This document shows positions 1-9,951 of a stretch of 64,000 bases of DNA, in pieces; the stretch's first letter is position 1; each line of letters begins with the position of its first letter. Origin of the DNA: Arthrobacter sp. H16F315 (lineage in GTDB: Bacteria > Actinomycetota > Actinomycetes > Actinomycetales > Micrococcaceae); the NCBI RefSeq assembly GCF_024124825.1, contig NZ_JAMXSS010000002.1, positions 1,302,001 to 1,366,000 of the forward strand. The letters are read 5' to 3'. A program made the translations under genes and the position numbers. The notes under the pieces were generated by a model. The model did not search any database and was not told where the DNA came from. It worked only from the letters and a program-made list of their open reading frames with translations.

Positions 1-921
1 GGCAGAGGGCCGCCGGCTGGGCGACCCGGAAACCATCCACTACGGCCTGATCCCGCGCTCCAACCGCGGGATCGTGGCCATCAATGAACTCCCGGACCTC
101 GCCGAGCGCATCCAGGTCTCCATGCTCAACGTGATGGAGGAACGCGACATACAGATCCGCGGCTACGTGCTGCGGCTGCCCCTGGACGTCCTGGTGGTGG
201 CCTCCGCCAACCCGGAGGACTACACCAACCGCGGCCGGATCATCACCCCCTGAAGGACCGCTTCGGCGCCGAAATCCGCACGCACTACCCGATCGAACTC
301 GACGACGAAGTGTCCGTCATAGCTCAGGAGGGCCACCTGGTGGCCAACGTACCGGCCGTCATCCTGGAAATCCTGGCCCGCTACACCCGGGCCCTGCGCC
401 AGTCCCCGGCCATTAACCAGACCTCCGGTGTGTCCGCCCGGTTCGCCATTGCCGGCGCCGAAACGGTGGCCGCCGCAGCCCTGCGCCGGGCCAGCGTCCG
501 CGGCGAGGACGAAGCCGTCGCCCGAATCATCGACCTGGACGCCGCCGTGGAAGTCCTGACCGGAAAAATCGAGTTCGAGTCCGGCGAGGAGGGCCGCGAA
601 CAGGACATCCTGGACCACCTCCTGCGCACCGCCACCATGGAGGCCGTGCGGGAGCACTTCCACGGCCTGGATCTGGGACCGCTGGTCACCGCGTTGGACG
701 GGCACGCCACGGTGACCACCGGCGAGCTGGTCACCGCGAAGGAATTCCTGGCCAACCTCCCCTCCCTCAACGGCTCCGGCCTCTACGAGGAGATCGGCGA
801 ACGCCTGGGCGCGGACAACGACGGACAGCGCGCCGCCGCCGTCGAACTGGCACTCGAAGGGCTCTACCTCAGCCGCCGGATTTCCAAGGAGTCCGACGAC
901 GAGGCCACCATTTACGGCTAG
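1..921 (+). CDS. MoxR/ChlI-like AAA+ ATPase, 5' truncated and frameshifted
   Basis: C-terminal part of an AAA+ ATPase of the magnesium-chelatase ChlI/MoxR type. The open frame begins at base 2 and reads through INELPDLAERIQ and the sensor-like ASANPEDYTNRGRIITP, then hits TGA at 251. The family sequence resumes one frame over as LKDRFGAEIRTHYPIEL and runs to TAG at 921. The break lies in a run of five C (246-250); six C would restore ITPLKDRFG. The N-terminus with the Walker A motif lies outside the window. The next gene is a VWA-domain protein, the usual partner of such ATPases in MoxR-VWA pairs, which are thought to act as metal-insertion or complex-remodelling chaperones. The function of this pair is not known. 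A sequencing error is more likely than a true pseudogene. Confidence 0.85.
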
Positions 922-951
922 GTAGTTCCAAGGCAGAGGACAGGAAGCGCC

Positions 952-2954
952 ATGAGCCTTCACAACCGGTCCAGGTACGGCCGCTACGCCGGCGGACCCG
1001 ACCCGCTGGCGCCCCGGTGGACCTGGCGGAGGCGCTGGATGCCGTCGCCGACGACGTGATGGCCGGCTACTCGCCCCGGCGCGCGCTGCAGGAGTTCCTC
1101 CGGCGCGGCGGCCGGAACCAACAGGGCCTGGACGATCTTGCCGGCCGCATCCAGCAGCGCCGCAAGGACCTGCTGGGCAAGCACAACCTGGACGGCACCC
1201 TCAACGAGGTCAAAAGGCTGCTGGACGCCGCCGTCCTGGAGGAGCGCAAACAGCTGGCCCGCGACGCGATGATGGACAACGCCGACCGCGCGTTCCGCGA
1301 AATGCAGCTGCAGAACCTGCCCCAGTCCACGGCGGCCGCCGTCCAGGAGCTGTCCTCCTACGGCTGGCAGTCCAGCACCGCCAAGGAAACGTACGAACGG
1401 ATCAAGGACCTGCTGGGCCGCGAAGTCCTGGACCAGCGGTTCGCCGGCATGAAGCAGGCGTTGGAAAGCGCCACCGAGGAGGACAGGGCCGCCATCAGCA
1501 AGATGCTGCGCGACCTCAACGAGCTCCTGGACAAGCACCGCCGCGGCGTGGACACCGAGCAGGACTTCCAGGACTTCATGGCCCGCCACGGCCAGCACTT
1601 CCCGGAGAACCCGCAGTCGGTTCAGGAGCTGGTGGACGCGCTGGCCAAGCGGGCGGCCGCCGCCCAGCGGATGATGCAGTCCATGTCCCCGGAACAGCGC
1701 GAAGAGCTGATGCGGCTCTCCGCCCAAGCTTTCGGCTCACCGGAGCTGATGGCACAGCTGGGCCAACTGGACCAGACCCTCCAGGCCCTGCGCCCCGGCG
1801 AGGACTGGAATGGCTCCGAACAATTCGAGGGCCAGGAAGGGATGGGCCTGGGCGATGGCACCGGCGCGCTCCAGGACCTTGCCGAACTGGACGACCTGGC
1901 CGAGCAACTTTCCCAGGATTATGACAGTGCGCATATGGATGACCTGGACCTGGGCGCCCTGGCTCGACAGCTCGGCGACGACGCAGCGGTCACCGCCCGC
2001 ACGCTCGCCGCGATTGAAAAGGCCATGCACGACGGCGGCTACCTCAAGCGTGACGAGGACGGGAAACTGCAGCTCTCACCCCAGGCCATGCGCCGGCTGG
2101 GCAGGTCGCTGCTGCGCGACGCCGCCAAGCAACTCTCCGGCCGGCAGGGCAGCCGGGAAACCCGGGAGTCCGGGGCAGCGGGGGAGCCCACCGGCTCCAG
2201 CCGGCCGTGGGAGTTCGGCGACGCCGCACCCTGGGACGTCACCCGGACCATCACCAACGCGATCCGCCGGACCATCGCCGACGGCGGCGATACCAGCCAC
2301 GGCCTCCGGCTGGCGGTGGACGACATTGAGGTGACGGAGACCGAAGCGCGCACGCAGGCCGCCGTCGTCCTGCTGGTCGACGTTTCCTACTCCATGGCCG
2401 CCGAGGGACGCTGGGTGCCGATGAAACGCACCGCGCTGGCCCTGCACCACCTGGTCTCCACCAAGTTCCGCGGCGACCGGCTGCAGCTGATCACGTTCGG
2501 CCGCTACGCGCAGTCGATGGACATTGGCGAGCTCACCTCCCTGCCGGCCGTGCGCGAACAAGGCACCAACCTGCACCACGGCCTGCTGTTGGCCGGCCGT
2601 TTCTTCCGCCGGCACCCGTCCATGCAGCCGGTCCTGCTGGTGGTGACCGACGGCGAACCCACCGCCCACCTGCTGCCCGACGGCGAATCGGTCTTCTCCT
2701 GGCCGCCGCACCCGCAGACCATCCGCCGCACGGTCGAGGAACTGGACAAGGTGGGCCGAGCCGGTGCGCAGTCCACGTTCTTCCGGCTGGGCGATGACCC
2801 GGGCCTGGAACGCTTCGTCCAGCAGATGGCCCGCCGGATCGATGCGCGTGTGGTGGCGCCGGAAACCGACGATCTGGGAGCGGCAGTAGTGGGTGAATAT
2901 CTCCGCGCACACTTCCGTGGCCGCCCCTACGGTGACTCCGACTGGGCAAGTTAG
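952..2954 (+). CDS. VWA-domain (CoxE/BchD-like) protein, frameshifted near the start
   Basis: The start is ATG 952, which begins MSLHNRSRYGRYAGG and has GGAAG a few bases upstream. The frame breaks in a run of four C (1012-1015). One more C turns GPDPLAPRWTWR into GPDPLAPPVDLAEALD and gives a 667-residue protein. The N-terminal two thirds is helical and charged. The C-terminal third is a von Willebrand A domain with a MIDAS motif, LLVDVSYSM, and a downstream VVTDGEPT. It starts 30 bases after the AAA+ ATPase, so the two are probably one transcription unit. By family analogy it is the metal-binding adaptor of that ATPase. The substrate is unknown. Confidence 0.88.
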
Positions 2955-3016
2955 GCGGCCGGCCCGCGCGAGTTCAGTTTTCGCTCGACGGCGGTACGGT
3001 ACTTTCAGCGTTGGTC

Positions 3017-3045
3017 TTGAGCGTTGGGATCGATGACCATACAGT
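3017..3045 (+). promoter_or_regulatory. Putative sigma70-type promoter of the DHFR-like gene
   Basis: TTGAGC at 3017-3022 and TACAGT at 3040-3045 are separated by exactly 17 bases. They lie 33 bases upstream of the ATG at 3078. This is a sequence match only. Confidence 0.5.
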
Positions 3046-3077
3046 GACTGCGAACCACAAGCACTTCAGGAGATGAC

Positions 3078-3737
3078 ATGTCCCTCGTCCGCGTGCATAA
3101 CTTCTCGATCTCCCTCGACGGCTTCGGCACCGGCGAGGGCCAGCAACTCGACACCCCGTTCGGTCACGCAGGCACACGGCTAATGGAGTGGGCGTTCGAA
3201 ACGCGCACCTTCCGCGAAATGGGTATCCACGGGGAGTCGCCGGGATCCCGCGGGGTCGACGAGGCATTCGCCAGCCAGTGGGGGCCCGGGGTTGGCGTGG
3301 AGATCATGGGACGGAACAAATTCGGCCCGCAGCGCGGTCCCTGGGAGGACGCGGAATGGAAGGGCTGGTGGGGCGAAAACCCGGTCTTCCACACTCCTGT
3401 TGTTGTGCTGACACACCATCCTCGGCCGGTACTCGAGATGGAAGGCGGAACAACCTTCCATTTCGTGGACGCCGACCCCGTCTCCGCGCTCCAGCAGGCT
3501 CGGGCCCTGGCCGGCGACCTCGACGTCCGGATCGGCGGCGGTGTCAGCACGGTTCGGCAGTTCCTCGAGGCCGATCTGATCGACCACATGCACATTGTCC
3601 TCGTGCCGATCATCCTCGGTCGGGGCGAACGGCTCTGGGACGGACTCGAAGGACTCGAAGAACGCTTTGACATCGAAGCGACCCCGTCCCCCCGCGGTGT
3701 CCTCCATCTGGTCTTCACTCGACGCACGGCCCGATAG
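3078..3737 (+). CDS. Dihydrofolate reductase family (RibD C-terminal-like) protein
   Basis: 219 residues, start ATG 3078 behind AGGAG. It has the fold features of the RibD C-terminal/DHFR-like reductases: an N-terminal SLVRVHNFSISLDGF strand with the SLDGF motif, a central VEIMGRNKFGPQ, then GGGVSTVRQFLEADLIDHMHI, and a C-terminal LVPIILGRGERLWDGL. These proteins bind NADPH, but most stand-alone members have no assigned substrate. It appears to have its own promoter and is not linked to riboflavin genes here. Folate reductase activity is not implied. Confidence 0.9.
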   Translation: MSLVRVHNFSISLDGFGTGEGQQLDTPFGHAGTRLMEWAFETRTFREMGIHGESPGSRGVDEAFASQWGPGVGVEIMGRNKFGPQRGPWEDAEWKGWWGENPVFHTPVVVLTHHPRPVLEMEGGTTFHFVDADPVSALQQARALAGDLDVRIGGGVSTVRQFLEADLIDHMHIVLVPIILGRGERLWDGLEGLEERFDIEATPSPRGVLHLVFTRRTAR

Positions 3738-3772
3738 GCCGACGTCGGAACGGGCCCCGCGGGCTCCCGGCC

Positions 3773-3830
3773 GCTCACCTGTCCGGACAGCTTCGCAATA
3801 GGGCGAGCACGATCGGGCCGGCCGCTAAAT
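3773..3830 (-). repeat. Decayed copy of the 3' end of the cytochrome b gene
   Basis: This intergenic stretch aligns with 5447-5505, the last codons ([15 protein letters not shown]) of the minus-strand cytochrome b gene. About four fifths of positions match by eye, with one or two single-base gaps. The two copies have the same orientation and flank the HNH endonuclease gene on either side. Confidence 0.6.
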
Positions 3831-3858
3831 TGTCAGTGCCTCCTGAGATGCTGTGGGT

Positions 3859-5399
3859 ATGGAAGGCGAAGCAGTGCTGGAGACCTTGGCGGCCATGGCG
3901 GCCGCCGTTGCCGCTCTGTCTGTTCACGTCTGTGGGGGTGTTTGCGCCGGCCGCGGGACCGGGACCGCAAGCGTGACCGCAGGCACGATTGTGGGTGCGC
4001 CGGGTGCTGACCCGATTCGGGATCAGGCGGATGCGTGTCTGGATGGTCTTGCTGAAGTGGGCCGTATGGAAGCCCGGTTGGCCGCGCTGAAGGTACATTT
4101 CGCCGCCGGCTACGCCGCCGCGGGGGTGGCCATGACGGCGCCGGCCGTGTCCCCGCAGCAACGCATCTCCCGGCAGATGGCGGTGACGGCTGAAGTTGCC
4201 TGCGTGCTGACAGTGAGTGAGCGGTCGGCCGCGGCACTCCTGGCGGAGTCCGCCACGCTTACAACCGGGTTGCCGTTGACGCTGTCGGCGCTGCTGTCGG
4301 GGAGCATTTCGTGGCAGCACGCACGGGTGATGTGTGATGAGACGTCCGGGCTGGAGCCCGCCGCGGCCGCTGCCCTGGAGGCTCATTTCCTGGACCCGGA
4401 GGCTCCCTTTGCAGCGCGCGGTTGCCCGGCGGGAGAGCTGGTGCCAGGCAGGTTTCGGGCCAAGGCGCGCAGTTGGCGTGAACGGCACCATCCAGTGAAC
4501 ATGGAGGTGCGCCACTGCAGAAGCATGCAGGACCGGCGGCTGGACTATGCCCCGGACCGGGACGGCATGGCGTGGCTCTCAGCCTACCTGCCGGCGGACG
4601 CTGCGGCGGGGGTCTGGGCGCGTGCCACGGAGGCGGCCCGTGCCCTGCAGGGTCCGTCCGAATCCCGGACCTTAACCCAGTTGCGGGTTGACGTCGCCGC
4701 CACGTGGCTGCTGGCTGGAGTGGCGGATGGAACCCCATCACCCGCGGCTCAGGTCCTGGTCACCGTTCCGGTGTTGACGCTGATTGGCGCAGGGGAGGAA
4801 CCGGCCCTCTTGGATGGGTACGGTCCCATTCCGGGGAGTATGGCCCGCCGGCTGGTCGGCGATGGTGCCGGATCGTTCCTGCGGGTGCTGACCGATCCTG
4901 CCAGCGGAGCGCCGCTGGAAATCGGACGCACCAGCTACCGGGTTCCGAAGGCGATGCGCCAATGGCTCCGGCTCCGGGATGGCCGGTGCCCTTTTCCCGG
5001 CTGCAGCAACCCTTCCCTGGACAACGAGGCGGACCATCTCTTGGCGTGGTCGGAGGGAGGCGGCACCGGCGTCGCAAACCTTGGCCAGCCCTGCCGAAAG
5101 CACCACCGCCTCAAACACCTCACGCCCTGGCGGCCTGATGGTGCGACCAGGGACCAGCCGCCGCGCTGGATCTCGCCCTCGGGACGCTCCTACCCCAGCG
5201 AACAACAGGACTGGGAACCGGCTCCCTGGCCGGAACATTCGGGGGAAGATCGGAACTGGGAACCGGCTCCCTGGCCGGAACATTCGGGGAAGATCGGAAC
5301 TGGGAACCGGCTCCCTGGCCTGACCGACTCGCCGGACGCACTGCTGCCGCCGGTCACGGGGCCACGCCAACGCCTTCAGCGCGGACCGACTACGCGTGA
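3859..5399 (+). CDS. DUF222 / HNH endonuclease domain protein, frameshifted in a repeat
   Basis: A large DUF222 region is followed by a C-terminal HNH nuclease motif, with CPFPGCSNPSLDNEADHL and CRKHHRLKH as the metal-binding and catalytic core. Next come three copies of a 15-residue repeat starting (D/N)WEPAPWP. The second DNA copy has four G (5286-5289) where the first has five (5241-5245). Restoring that G gives a stop at 5397-5399 and a 513-residue protein. Without it the frame runs antisense through the neighbouring gene to 5856, which is not credible. The start could also be GTG 3853. Such genes are numerous in actinobacteria, often near repeats, and their role is unclear. A decayed copy of the neighbouring gene's tail lies just upstream. 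Confidence 0.85.
5211..5330 (+). repeat. 45-bp tandem repeat inside the HNH gene
   Basis: Three copies start with CTGGGAACCGGCTCCCTGG at 5211, 5256 and 5300. The first period is 45 bases and the second 44. The missing base is one G, which causes the frameshift. The last copy is partial. Confidence 0.9.
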
Positions 5400-5430
5400 A
5401 CCGTGGCCCGATCAAAACCGCGGGTTGATA

Positions 5431-7266
5431 CTAGCGGCTGCTCACCTGCCCGGACAGCTTAGCGATGGGTGCGAGCACGATCGGACGGGCGGCGTACCAA
5501 CCGGCGGCGGTGACGGCGATGGCGGCGGCGAAGAGCCAGAAGCCTGCCCAGTTCACCGCGTCGGTGCCGCCGAACATGTGGTTGAGGTTGCGCAGCGCAC
5601 CGGTAGCGAACACCAGGAACACATGGACGAGTATAAACGCCACGAAAAACAGCATCGTCGGGAAATGGACCGCGCGCGCAAGCTCGATCGGGTAGGCCCT
5701 GTTCAACGTCTTCGCGTTCTTCGGCCAGAATTCGCTCATGCGTACGCCCGTGATCGCCGCGAGCGGGGCCGCGACGAAGACGACAATGAAGTACATCAGC
5801 TGCTGCAGGCTGTTGTAGTTCACCCAGCCGTTCTCGACGGGCCAGTCGAGTGTTAGGTACTGCAGGAGCGCGGAGAGCGCGTTCGGGAACACCTCCCAGC
5901 TGGTCGGGAGGATCCGCATCCAGTGGCCGGAGGCAAACAGCAGCACCACAAAGACGAGTCCGTTGACCAGCCACAAAATGTCGAGCGACTGGTGCAGCCA
6001 CAGGTTGATGCTAATTTTCTTGCCACCGCGTTTCGGCGTCCAGAACGCCGGCGGTTTCTGCTGGGTGCGCACCTGGTAACCGGAGCGGATGATGAGCGCG
6101 ATCAGGAAGATATTCAGGAAGTGTGACCACTGCGCCCACCACGGGAAGCCAGGCTCCGCCGTCTCGGGCAGGCTGTATTCGCCCGGGTATCGGTCGAGGA
6201 ACGCCGGCACACCGGGCAGCGTGGTCACACCGCGCGCGGCGAGCACCAAAATGCCGGCAGCGGACACCGCGCCGGCTGCGAAGATCAACACCAGCTTTAT
6301 CCACTGACCCAGGGTCCGAGAACCGTAGAGCCGCGCCTCGGCTTTTGGCCGGACGGGCTTTTCAGCGGCAACGGACGGTGCCGCCGCTGCCGGTGCCGGT
6401 GCGGGGGCCGACGCCGGTGCCGGGGCCGGTGCAGACGCTGATGCTGATGCTGATGCTGACGCCGGGACGGCGGGTACGCTCGCGACGGTGGTCGCCGGGA
6501 CCACAGGGGCCCCTTGTGCGCTCGCTGCCACCGGCGGTTCGGCCTCGGCCACGGCGTGCTCCACACTGGTAGCCCGGGCAGGGGCCTGGACAATGTGCTC
6601 GGGAGTTGCCTGCACTGTCGGAGCAACGGCGGACGAGGGAGCAAGTCCAGCCAGCGGCCACGGTTCCCCACCGGGGACACGGGGAAGCCCACGACGCAGC
6701 GGGGTCGCTGCCGCCGCCGTCGTCGTGGCCGGTACGGTCGCCAAGGTAGCTGCGGGTAGCGTCGCCGCCGGGATTGCTTGCGCAGGTGTCGCAGGCGTCG
6801 CAGATGCCACCGGCGCAGCCGGCTCAGCAGAATCAGAGGCTAGCGCTGGCGCTGCAGCTTCGCCCGCGGCGGGCGCCCTGGACATAGCCGACGCCGGCAC
6901 CGAGCCCTGGCCCGCGGGCGGCCAAGGCTCGCCGCCGGGCACCCGTGGCAGGCCGCGGCGAAGCTGCCGCGTCCCGGCGTCGGCGTTCACTGCCGGAACC
7001 GGAGCTGCCGGAACCGGAGCGGCCGGTACCGGAGCGGCCGGTACCGGAGCGGCCGGTACCGGAGCGGCCGGTACCGGAGCGGCCGGTACCGGAGCGGCCG
7101 AAACCGGAGCTGCCGGCTCCGTTGTACGGGCAGCGGCGGGAGTGGTGGCCGTCTCCGCTCGTTCCATATCGATGCGTGCGGGTGCCTGGCCTGCTGCGGG
7201 CCAAGGGTCACCACCCGGCACGCGCGGCAGGCCCCGCCGCAGCGGCCGGGACTGGGTTGCCGTCAC
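5431..7266 (-). CDS. Membrane cytochrome b (b561/b6-like) protein with triple GLPR motif, partner of ETF
   Basis: 611 residues. The start GTG overlaps the etfA stop as GTGA, implying coupled translation. Residues 1-305 are low-complexity Ala/Pro/Val and carry [10 protein letters not shown](D/E)PWP three times (residues 10-23, 103-116, 191-204), joined by linkers including repeated APVPA and an Ala-Ser stretch. Residues 320-600 form a cytochrome b-like domain with about five membrane helices. Candidate haem ligands are His382, His425, His534 and His548. Family knowledge: such domains carry two b haems and pass electrons to or from quinone. Inference: this protein takes electrons from the ETF encoded just upstream, replacing the usual ETF-quinone oxidoreductase, which is not seen here. 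The function of the repeated motif is unknown; docking of a soluble partner is one possibility. Confidence 0.8.
   Translation of the reverse strand: MTATQSRPLRRGLPRVPGGDPWPAAGQAPARIDMERAETATTPAAARTTEPAAPVSAAPVPAAPVPAAPVPAAPVPAAPVPAAPVPAAPVPAVNADAGTRQLRRGLPRVPGGEPWPPAGQGSVPASAMSRAPAAGEAAAPALASDSAEPAAPVASATPATPAQAIPAATLPAATLATVPATTTAAAATPLRRGLPRVPGGEPWPLAGLAPSSAVAPTVQATPEHIVQAPARATSVEHAVAEAEPPVAASAQGAPVVPATTVASVPAVPASASASASASAPAPAPASAPAPAPAAAAPSVAAEKPVRPKAEARLYGSRTLGQWIKLVLIFAAGAVSAAGILVLAARGVTTLPGVPAFLDRYPGEYSLPETAEPGFPWWAQWSHFLNIFLIALIIRSGYQVRTQQKPPAFWTPKRGGKKISINLWLHQSLDILWLVNGLVFVVLLFASGHWMRILPTSWEVFPNALSALLQYLTLDWPVENGWVNYNSLQQLMYFIVVFVAAPLAAITGVRMSEFWPKNAKTLNRAYPIELARAVHFPTMLFFVAFILVHVFLVFATGALRNLNHMFGGTDAVNWAGFWLFAAAIAVTAAGWYAARPIVLAPIAKLSGQVSSR
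6991..7110 (-). repeat. 15-bp tandem repeat encoding APVPA units
   Basis: Eight head-to-tail 15-base units. The five at 7021-7095 are identical (GGCCGGTACCGGAGC). The flanking units differ by one to three bases. They encode the Ala-Pro-Val-Pro-Ala linker of the cytochrome b protein, so copy number is likely to vary between strains. Confidence 0.95.
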
Positions 7267-8247
7267 TTCTTCCGAGCCTCAAGGGCGCTGATCAGTTGGG
7301 GTACAACCTTAAAAAGATCGCCCACCACACCAAAGTCGGCGATCTCGAAGATGGGTGCGTCTGCATCCTTGTTGATGGCGACGATCGTCTTCGCGGTCTG
7401 CATGCCGGCCCGGTGCTGGATCGCGCCCGAAATGCCAAGCGCGATATAGAGCTGCGATGACACGGAAACCCCGGTCTGGCCCACCTGGTGCGATTGCGGG
7501 ATGAAGCCTGCATCCACCGCGGCACGCGAAGCGCCAATGGCAGCGCCGAGTGTGTCGGCGAGCTGTCCGACGAGGGCGAACTGTTCCTCGGACCCGAGGC
7601 CGCGGCCGCCCGCAACAACCTTCGCGGCCCCGCGCAGCTCCGGCCGCGAGGTGGCGGCCACAACCTCTTCGAAGGAATCGATCCGCGCGGCCGGTTTCCC
7701 GGGGAGGCGCCACTGCCAGGGTCTCCGCCGCTTCCGGCTGAGCCGTGGCGCGGGCCTCGATGGAGCCCTGGCGAACCGTGATCACCGGCGGCCCAAACGT
7801 GGACGTTGAGGTCACGTTGTAGGCGCCGCCATAGACGGAATGGTGAGCCACGACGCCCTCCTCATCACGTGAGACGCCGATCGCATCGACGGAAACCGCC
7901 GCGCGCGAACGCGCCGCGAACCGGCCGGCGAGATCGCGCCCGTTCAGTGAGTGCGAAATCAGGATCGCGTCCGGCTGCACCTGCTCCACAGCGGCCGCCA
8001 ACGCGTCAACGCCCGGAACGCCGAGCGCGGAAGTATCCGGGGTCTCGGCGATCAGGATGCGTGCGGCGCCGAGGGCCGCAGCCTCCGCGGCGGCTGCGCT
8101 CCCGGCCCCGGGTGCGGCAAGTACCAGGGCAACGGGCGTGCCGGCTGCGGCGGCAGCGCCGAAGAGTCCGGCTGCAGCCTTCTCAAGTTCACCGGAAGCC
8201 CGGGTTTCCACAACGACGAGGATTGCGTCACGAGGGAATTCAGTCAT
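7263..8247 (-). CDS. etfA: Electron transfer flavoprotein alpha subunit, frameshifted
   Basis: The ETF alpha subunit binds FAD and, with EtfB, carries electrons from acyl-CoA or other dehydrogenases. The start ATG has AAGGAG upstream and lies 11 bases after etfB. The N-terminal half ends at ETLAVAPP, and the C-terminal FAD domain is in another frame ([46 protein letters not shown]). The break is an extra base in a run of four G on the plus strand (7701-7704). Removing it gives [13 protein letters not shown] and a 327-residue protein of normal length. The stop overlaps the cytochrome b start. The arrangement etfB-etfA-cytochrome b is on one transcript. Confidence 0.9.
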
Positions 8248-8258
8248 GTCGTTACTCC

Positions 8259-9035
8259 TTACGCCAGTCGGTTTTCGATCAGGAAGTCAGCGAGCTTTTC
8301 GCCGGCGTCACCCTCGTCGATGATTTTGACGCCGGCCGCGCGCGGGGGCTTCTCGGCGACGGTCAGCATAATCGAACGCGCCGCGTCCGGGCTGTCGGCG
8401 GTGATCCTGAGGTCTGCGAGGGTGAGCGTCTCGAAGGGCTTCTTCTTCGCGGCCATAATTCCTTTGAAATTGGGGAAGCGTGCCCCGGGAAGCGCCTCGG
8501 TAATGGAAATCACCGCGGGCAGGGTCGCTGATACCTGCTGCACGCCTGATTCAACGGCCCTGGAGCCGGACACCTCTCCGTCGCTGATCTGTACGGAGCT
8601 GAGCCCGGTGGCGTGGGGCACGTCCAGCAATTCCGCAAGCATCGCGGGAATCATGCCGCCGGATCCATCGGTGGAGACGTTCCCCGTGATCACCAGGTCA
8701 AACTCGATGCGGCGGAGCGCTGCGGCGAGGGTTTCGGCGGTCAGGCCAAGATCGGCACCCCGGAGCGCCTCGTCCGAGACATGGGTGGCGCTCCCCGCGC
8801 CCATCGCAAGCCCCTTGCGTATGGTTGCCGTCGCATTCCCGGGAGCGAGGGAGAGGACTGCGACGTTGGTGCCCGCATTCGCGTCGGCGTACGTCAGCGC
8901 CAGCTCCAGCGCCCGCTCACCGATCTCATCGATGACCGCCTCGCTGGCTTCCCTGTCGGCGAGGCCTGTTTCATGGTTCAGTTTTCGGTCCCCGTACGTG
9001 TCGGGAACCTCCTTGACGAGGACGACAATCTTCAT
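8259..9035 (-). CDS. etfB: Electron transfer flavoprotein beta subunit
   Basis: 258 residues beginning MKIVVLVKEVPDTYGDRKLN, the typical EtfB N-terminus. A conserved region reads LALTYADANAGTNVAVLSL. Start ATG 9035 is preceded by AGGAAG. A longer in-frame extension to 9308 exists but matches nothing in the family and runs through the divergent promoter region, so I reject it. It forms the soluble heterodimer with EtfA and binds AMP in known members. It is the first gene of the ETF-cytochrome operon and is divergent from an XRE/cupin regulator. Confidence 0.95.
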   Translation of the reverse strand: MKIVVLVKEVPDTYGDRKLNHETGLADREASEAVIDEIGERALELALTYADANAGTNVAVLSLAPGNATATIRKGLAMGAGSATHVSDEALRGADLGLTAETLAAALRRIEFDLVITGNVSTDGSGGMIPAMLAELLDVPHATGLSSVQISDGEVSGSRAVESGVQQVSATLPAVISITEALPGARFPNFKGIMAAKKKPFETLTLADLRITADSPDAARSIMLTVAEKPPRAAGVKIIDEGDAGEKLADFLIENRLA

Positions 9036-9278
9036 TGATGGCTCTTCCTGTGGCGGGCACGCCCCTAGCGGAACATGTCGAGTCTCCACTGAGTCTACGA
9101 AAGTGGCGCGCTGCTTGGTTGACTGGGCGCGTGTCGCGAATATGGAGGACCCACTTTTGCCCGCGCCTTTTGCCGCGCCTTTTGACCGCGCCCTCGACGG
9201 CGAACCCGCCACCATCCCGTTGCTGCTACGTGTCCTCGGCTGGCGCATCCACTTCATTATCTTGACGATATCTTCACT

Positions 9279-9911
9279 ATGGCGGACGATCGTGGGATGG
9301 AGAATCACGGCGTCGGCCCCGGGGCAGGACTGGAATATCCGCCGGTAGAGGATCAGGCCGAGCGCGCGATGACCGCCGTCGGCGCTTTGGTCCTGCAGCT
9401 ACGGCGGGAGGCTGGGTACAGCATCGGCAGCCTTGCGGCGGCGGCCAGCCTCAGCCCCGGCCTGCTGAGCCAGATCGAGCGTGGCCAGGGAAACCCGTCG
9501 CTGACCACGCTGATCAAACTCTCCCAGGCCCTGAAAGTACCGGTGGGACGCTTCTTTGACAGCAAAGACCAAGGCGGGGCGCTGGTGCGGCGCGAGGACC
9601 GGCGGCGGCTCGAAGTTGCCGAGGACAACCTCATCTACGAACTCCTGACACCGCACATGAGCGGCCAGCTGGGGATGCTGCGGGCCCAGATCGCCCCGGG
9701 CTGGGACAACGAGGATGCTCCTTTCAAACACGCCGGCGAAGAATGCGTGACCATGGTGCAGGGCCGGCTCCACGTCTGCGTCAACGGCGTGGGGTATGAC
9801 CTGGAGGAAGGCGATTCGCTGACCTACGACTCCGCGCTGCCGCACTGGTACCGCAACTCCACCTCGGAAGACGCGGCGCTGATCGGCGCCATGACGCCGC
9901 CCTCCTTCTAA
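9279..9911 (+). CDS. XRE-family regulator with C-terminal cupin domain
   Basis: 210 residues. The helix-turn-helix region reads LRREAGYSIGSLAAAASLSPGLLSQIERGQGNPSLTTL (given here as evidence for HTH placement, residues about 33-70), with a C-terminal cupin barrel including PFKHAGEECVTMVQGRLHV and a closing ALPHWYRN. This is the SutR/PuuR-like type that often controls amino acid or polyamine use. The start may instead be ATG 9297. Upstream, TATCTT occurs twice, 12 bases apart (9257 and 9269), which could be an operator. It is divergent from etfBA and 192 bases upstream of an M20 peptidase-transporter operon; either could be its target. Confidence 0.85.
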   Translation: MADDRGMENHGVGPGAGLEYPPVEDQAERAMTAVGALVLQLRREAGYSIGSLAAAASLSPGLLSQIERGQGNPSLTTLIKLSQALKVPVGRFFDSKDQGGALVRREDRRRLEVAEDNLIYELLTPHMSGQLGMLRAQIAPGWDNEDAPFKHAGEECVTMVQGRLHVCVNGVGYDLEEGDSLTYDSALPHWYRNSTSEDAALIGAMTPPSF

Positions 9912-9951
9912 CGGCCGACGGCCGACGGCGGACCTGCGGGAGATACGCTGC

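Noticed and set aside
246..253. Programmed ribosomal frameshift in the AAA+ ATPase
   Set aside because: There is no slippery heptamer or downstream structure, and many unrelated genes in the window show the same kind of run error.
5400..5856. C-terminal extension of the HNH protein through the cytochrome b gene
   Set aside because: It is antisense to a well-supported gene and arises only from the one-base loss at 5286-5289. The corrected frame stops at 5399.
6991..7110. CRISPR array
   Set aside because: The repeats are 15 bases, directly adjacent without spacers, and encode a protein linker.
8259..9308. Extended etfB start at 9308
   Set aside because: The extra N-terminus lacks EtfB similarity and crosses the divergent promoter. 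The ATG at 9035 has a ribosome binding site and the family N-terminus.
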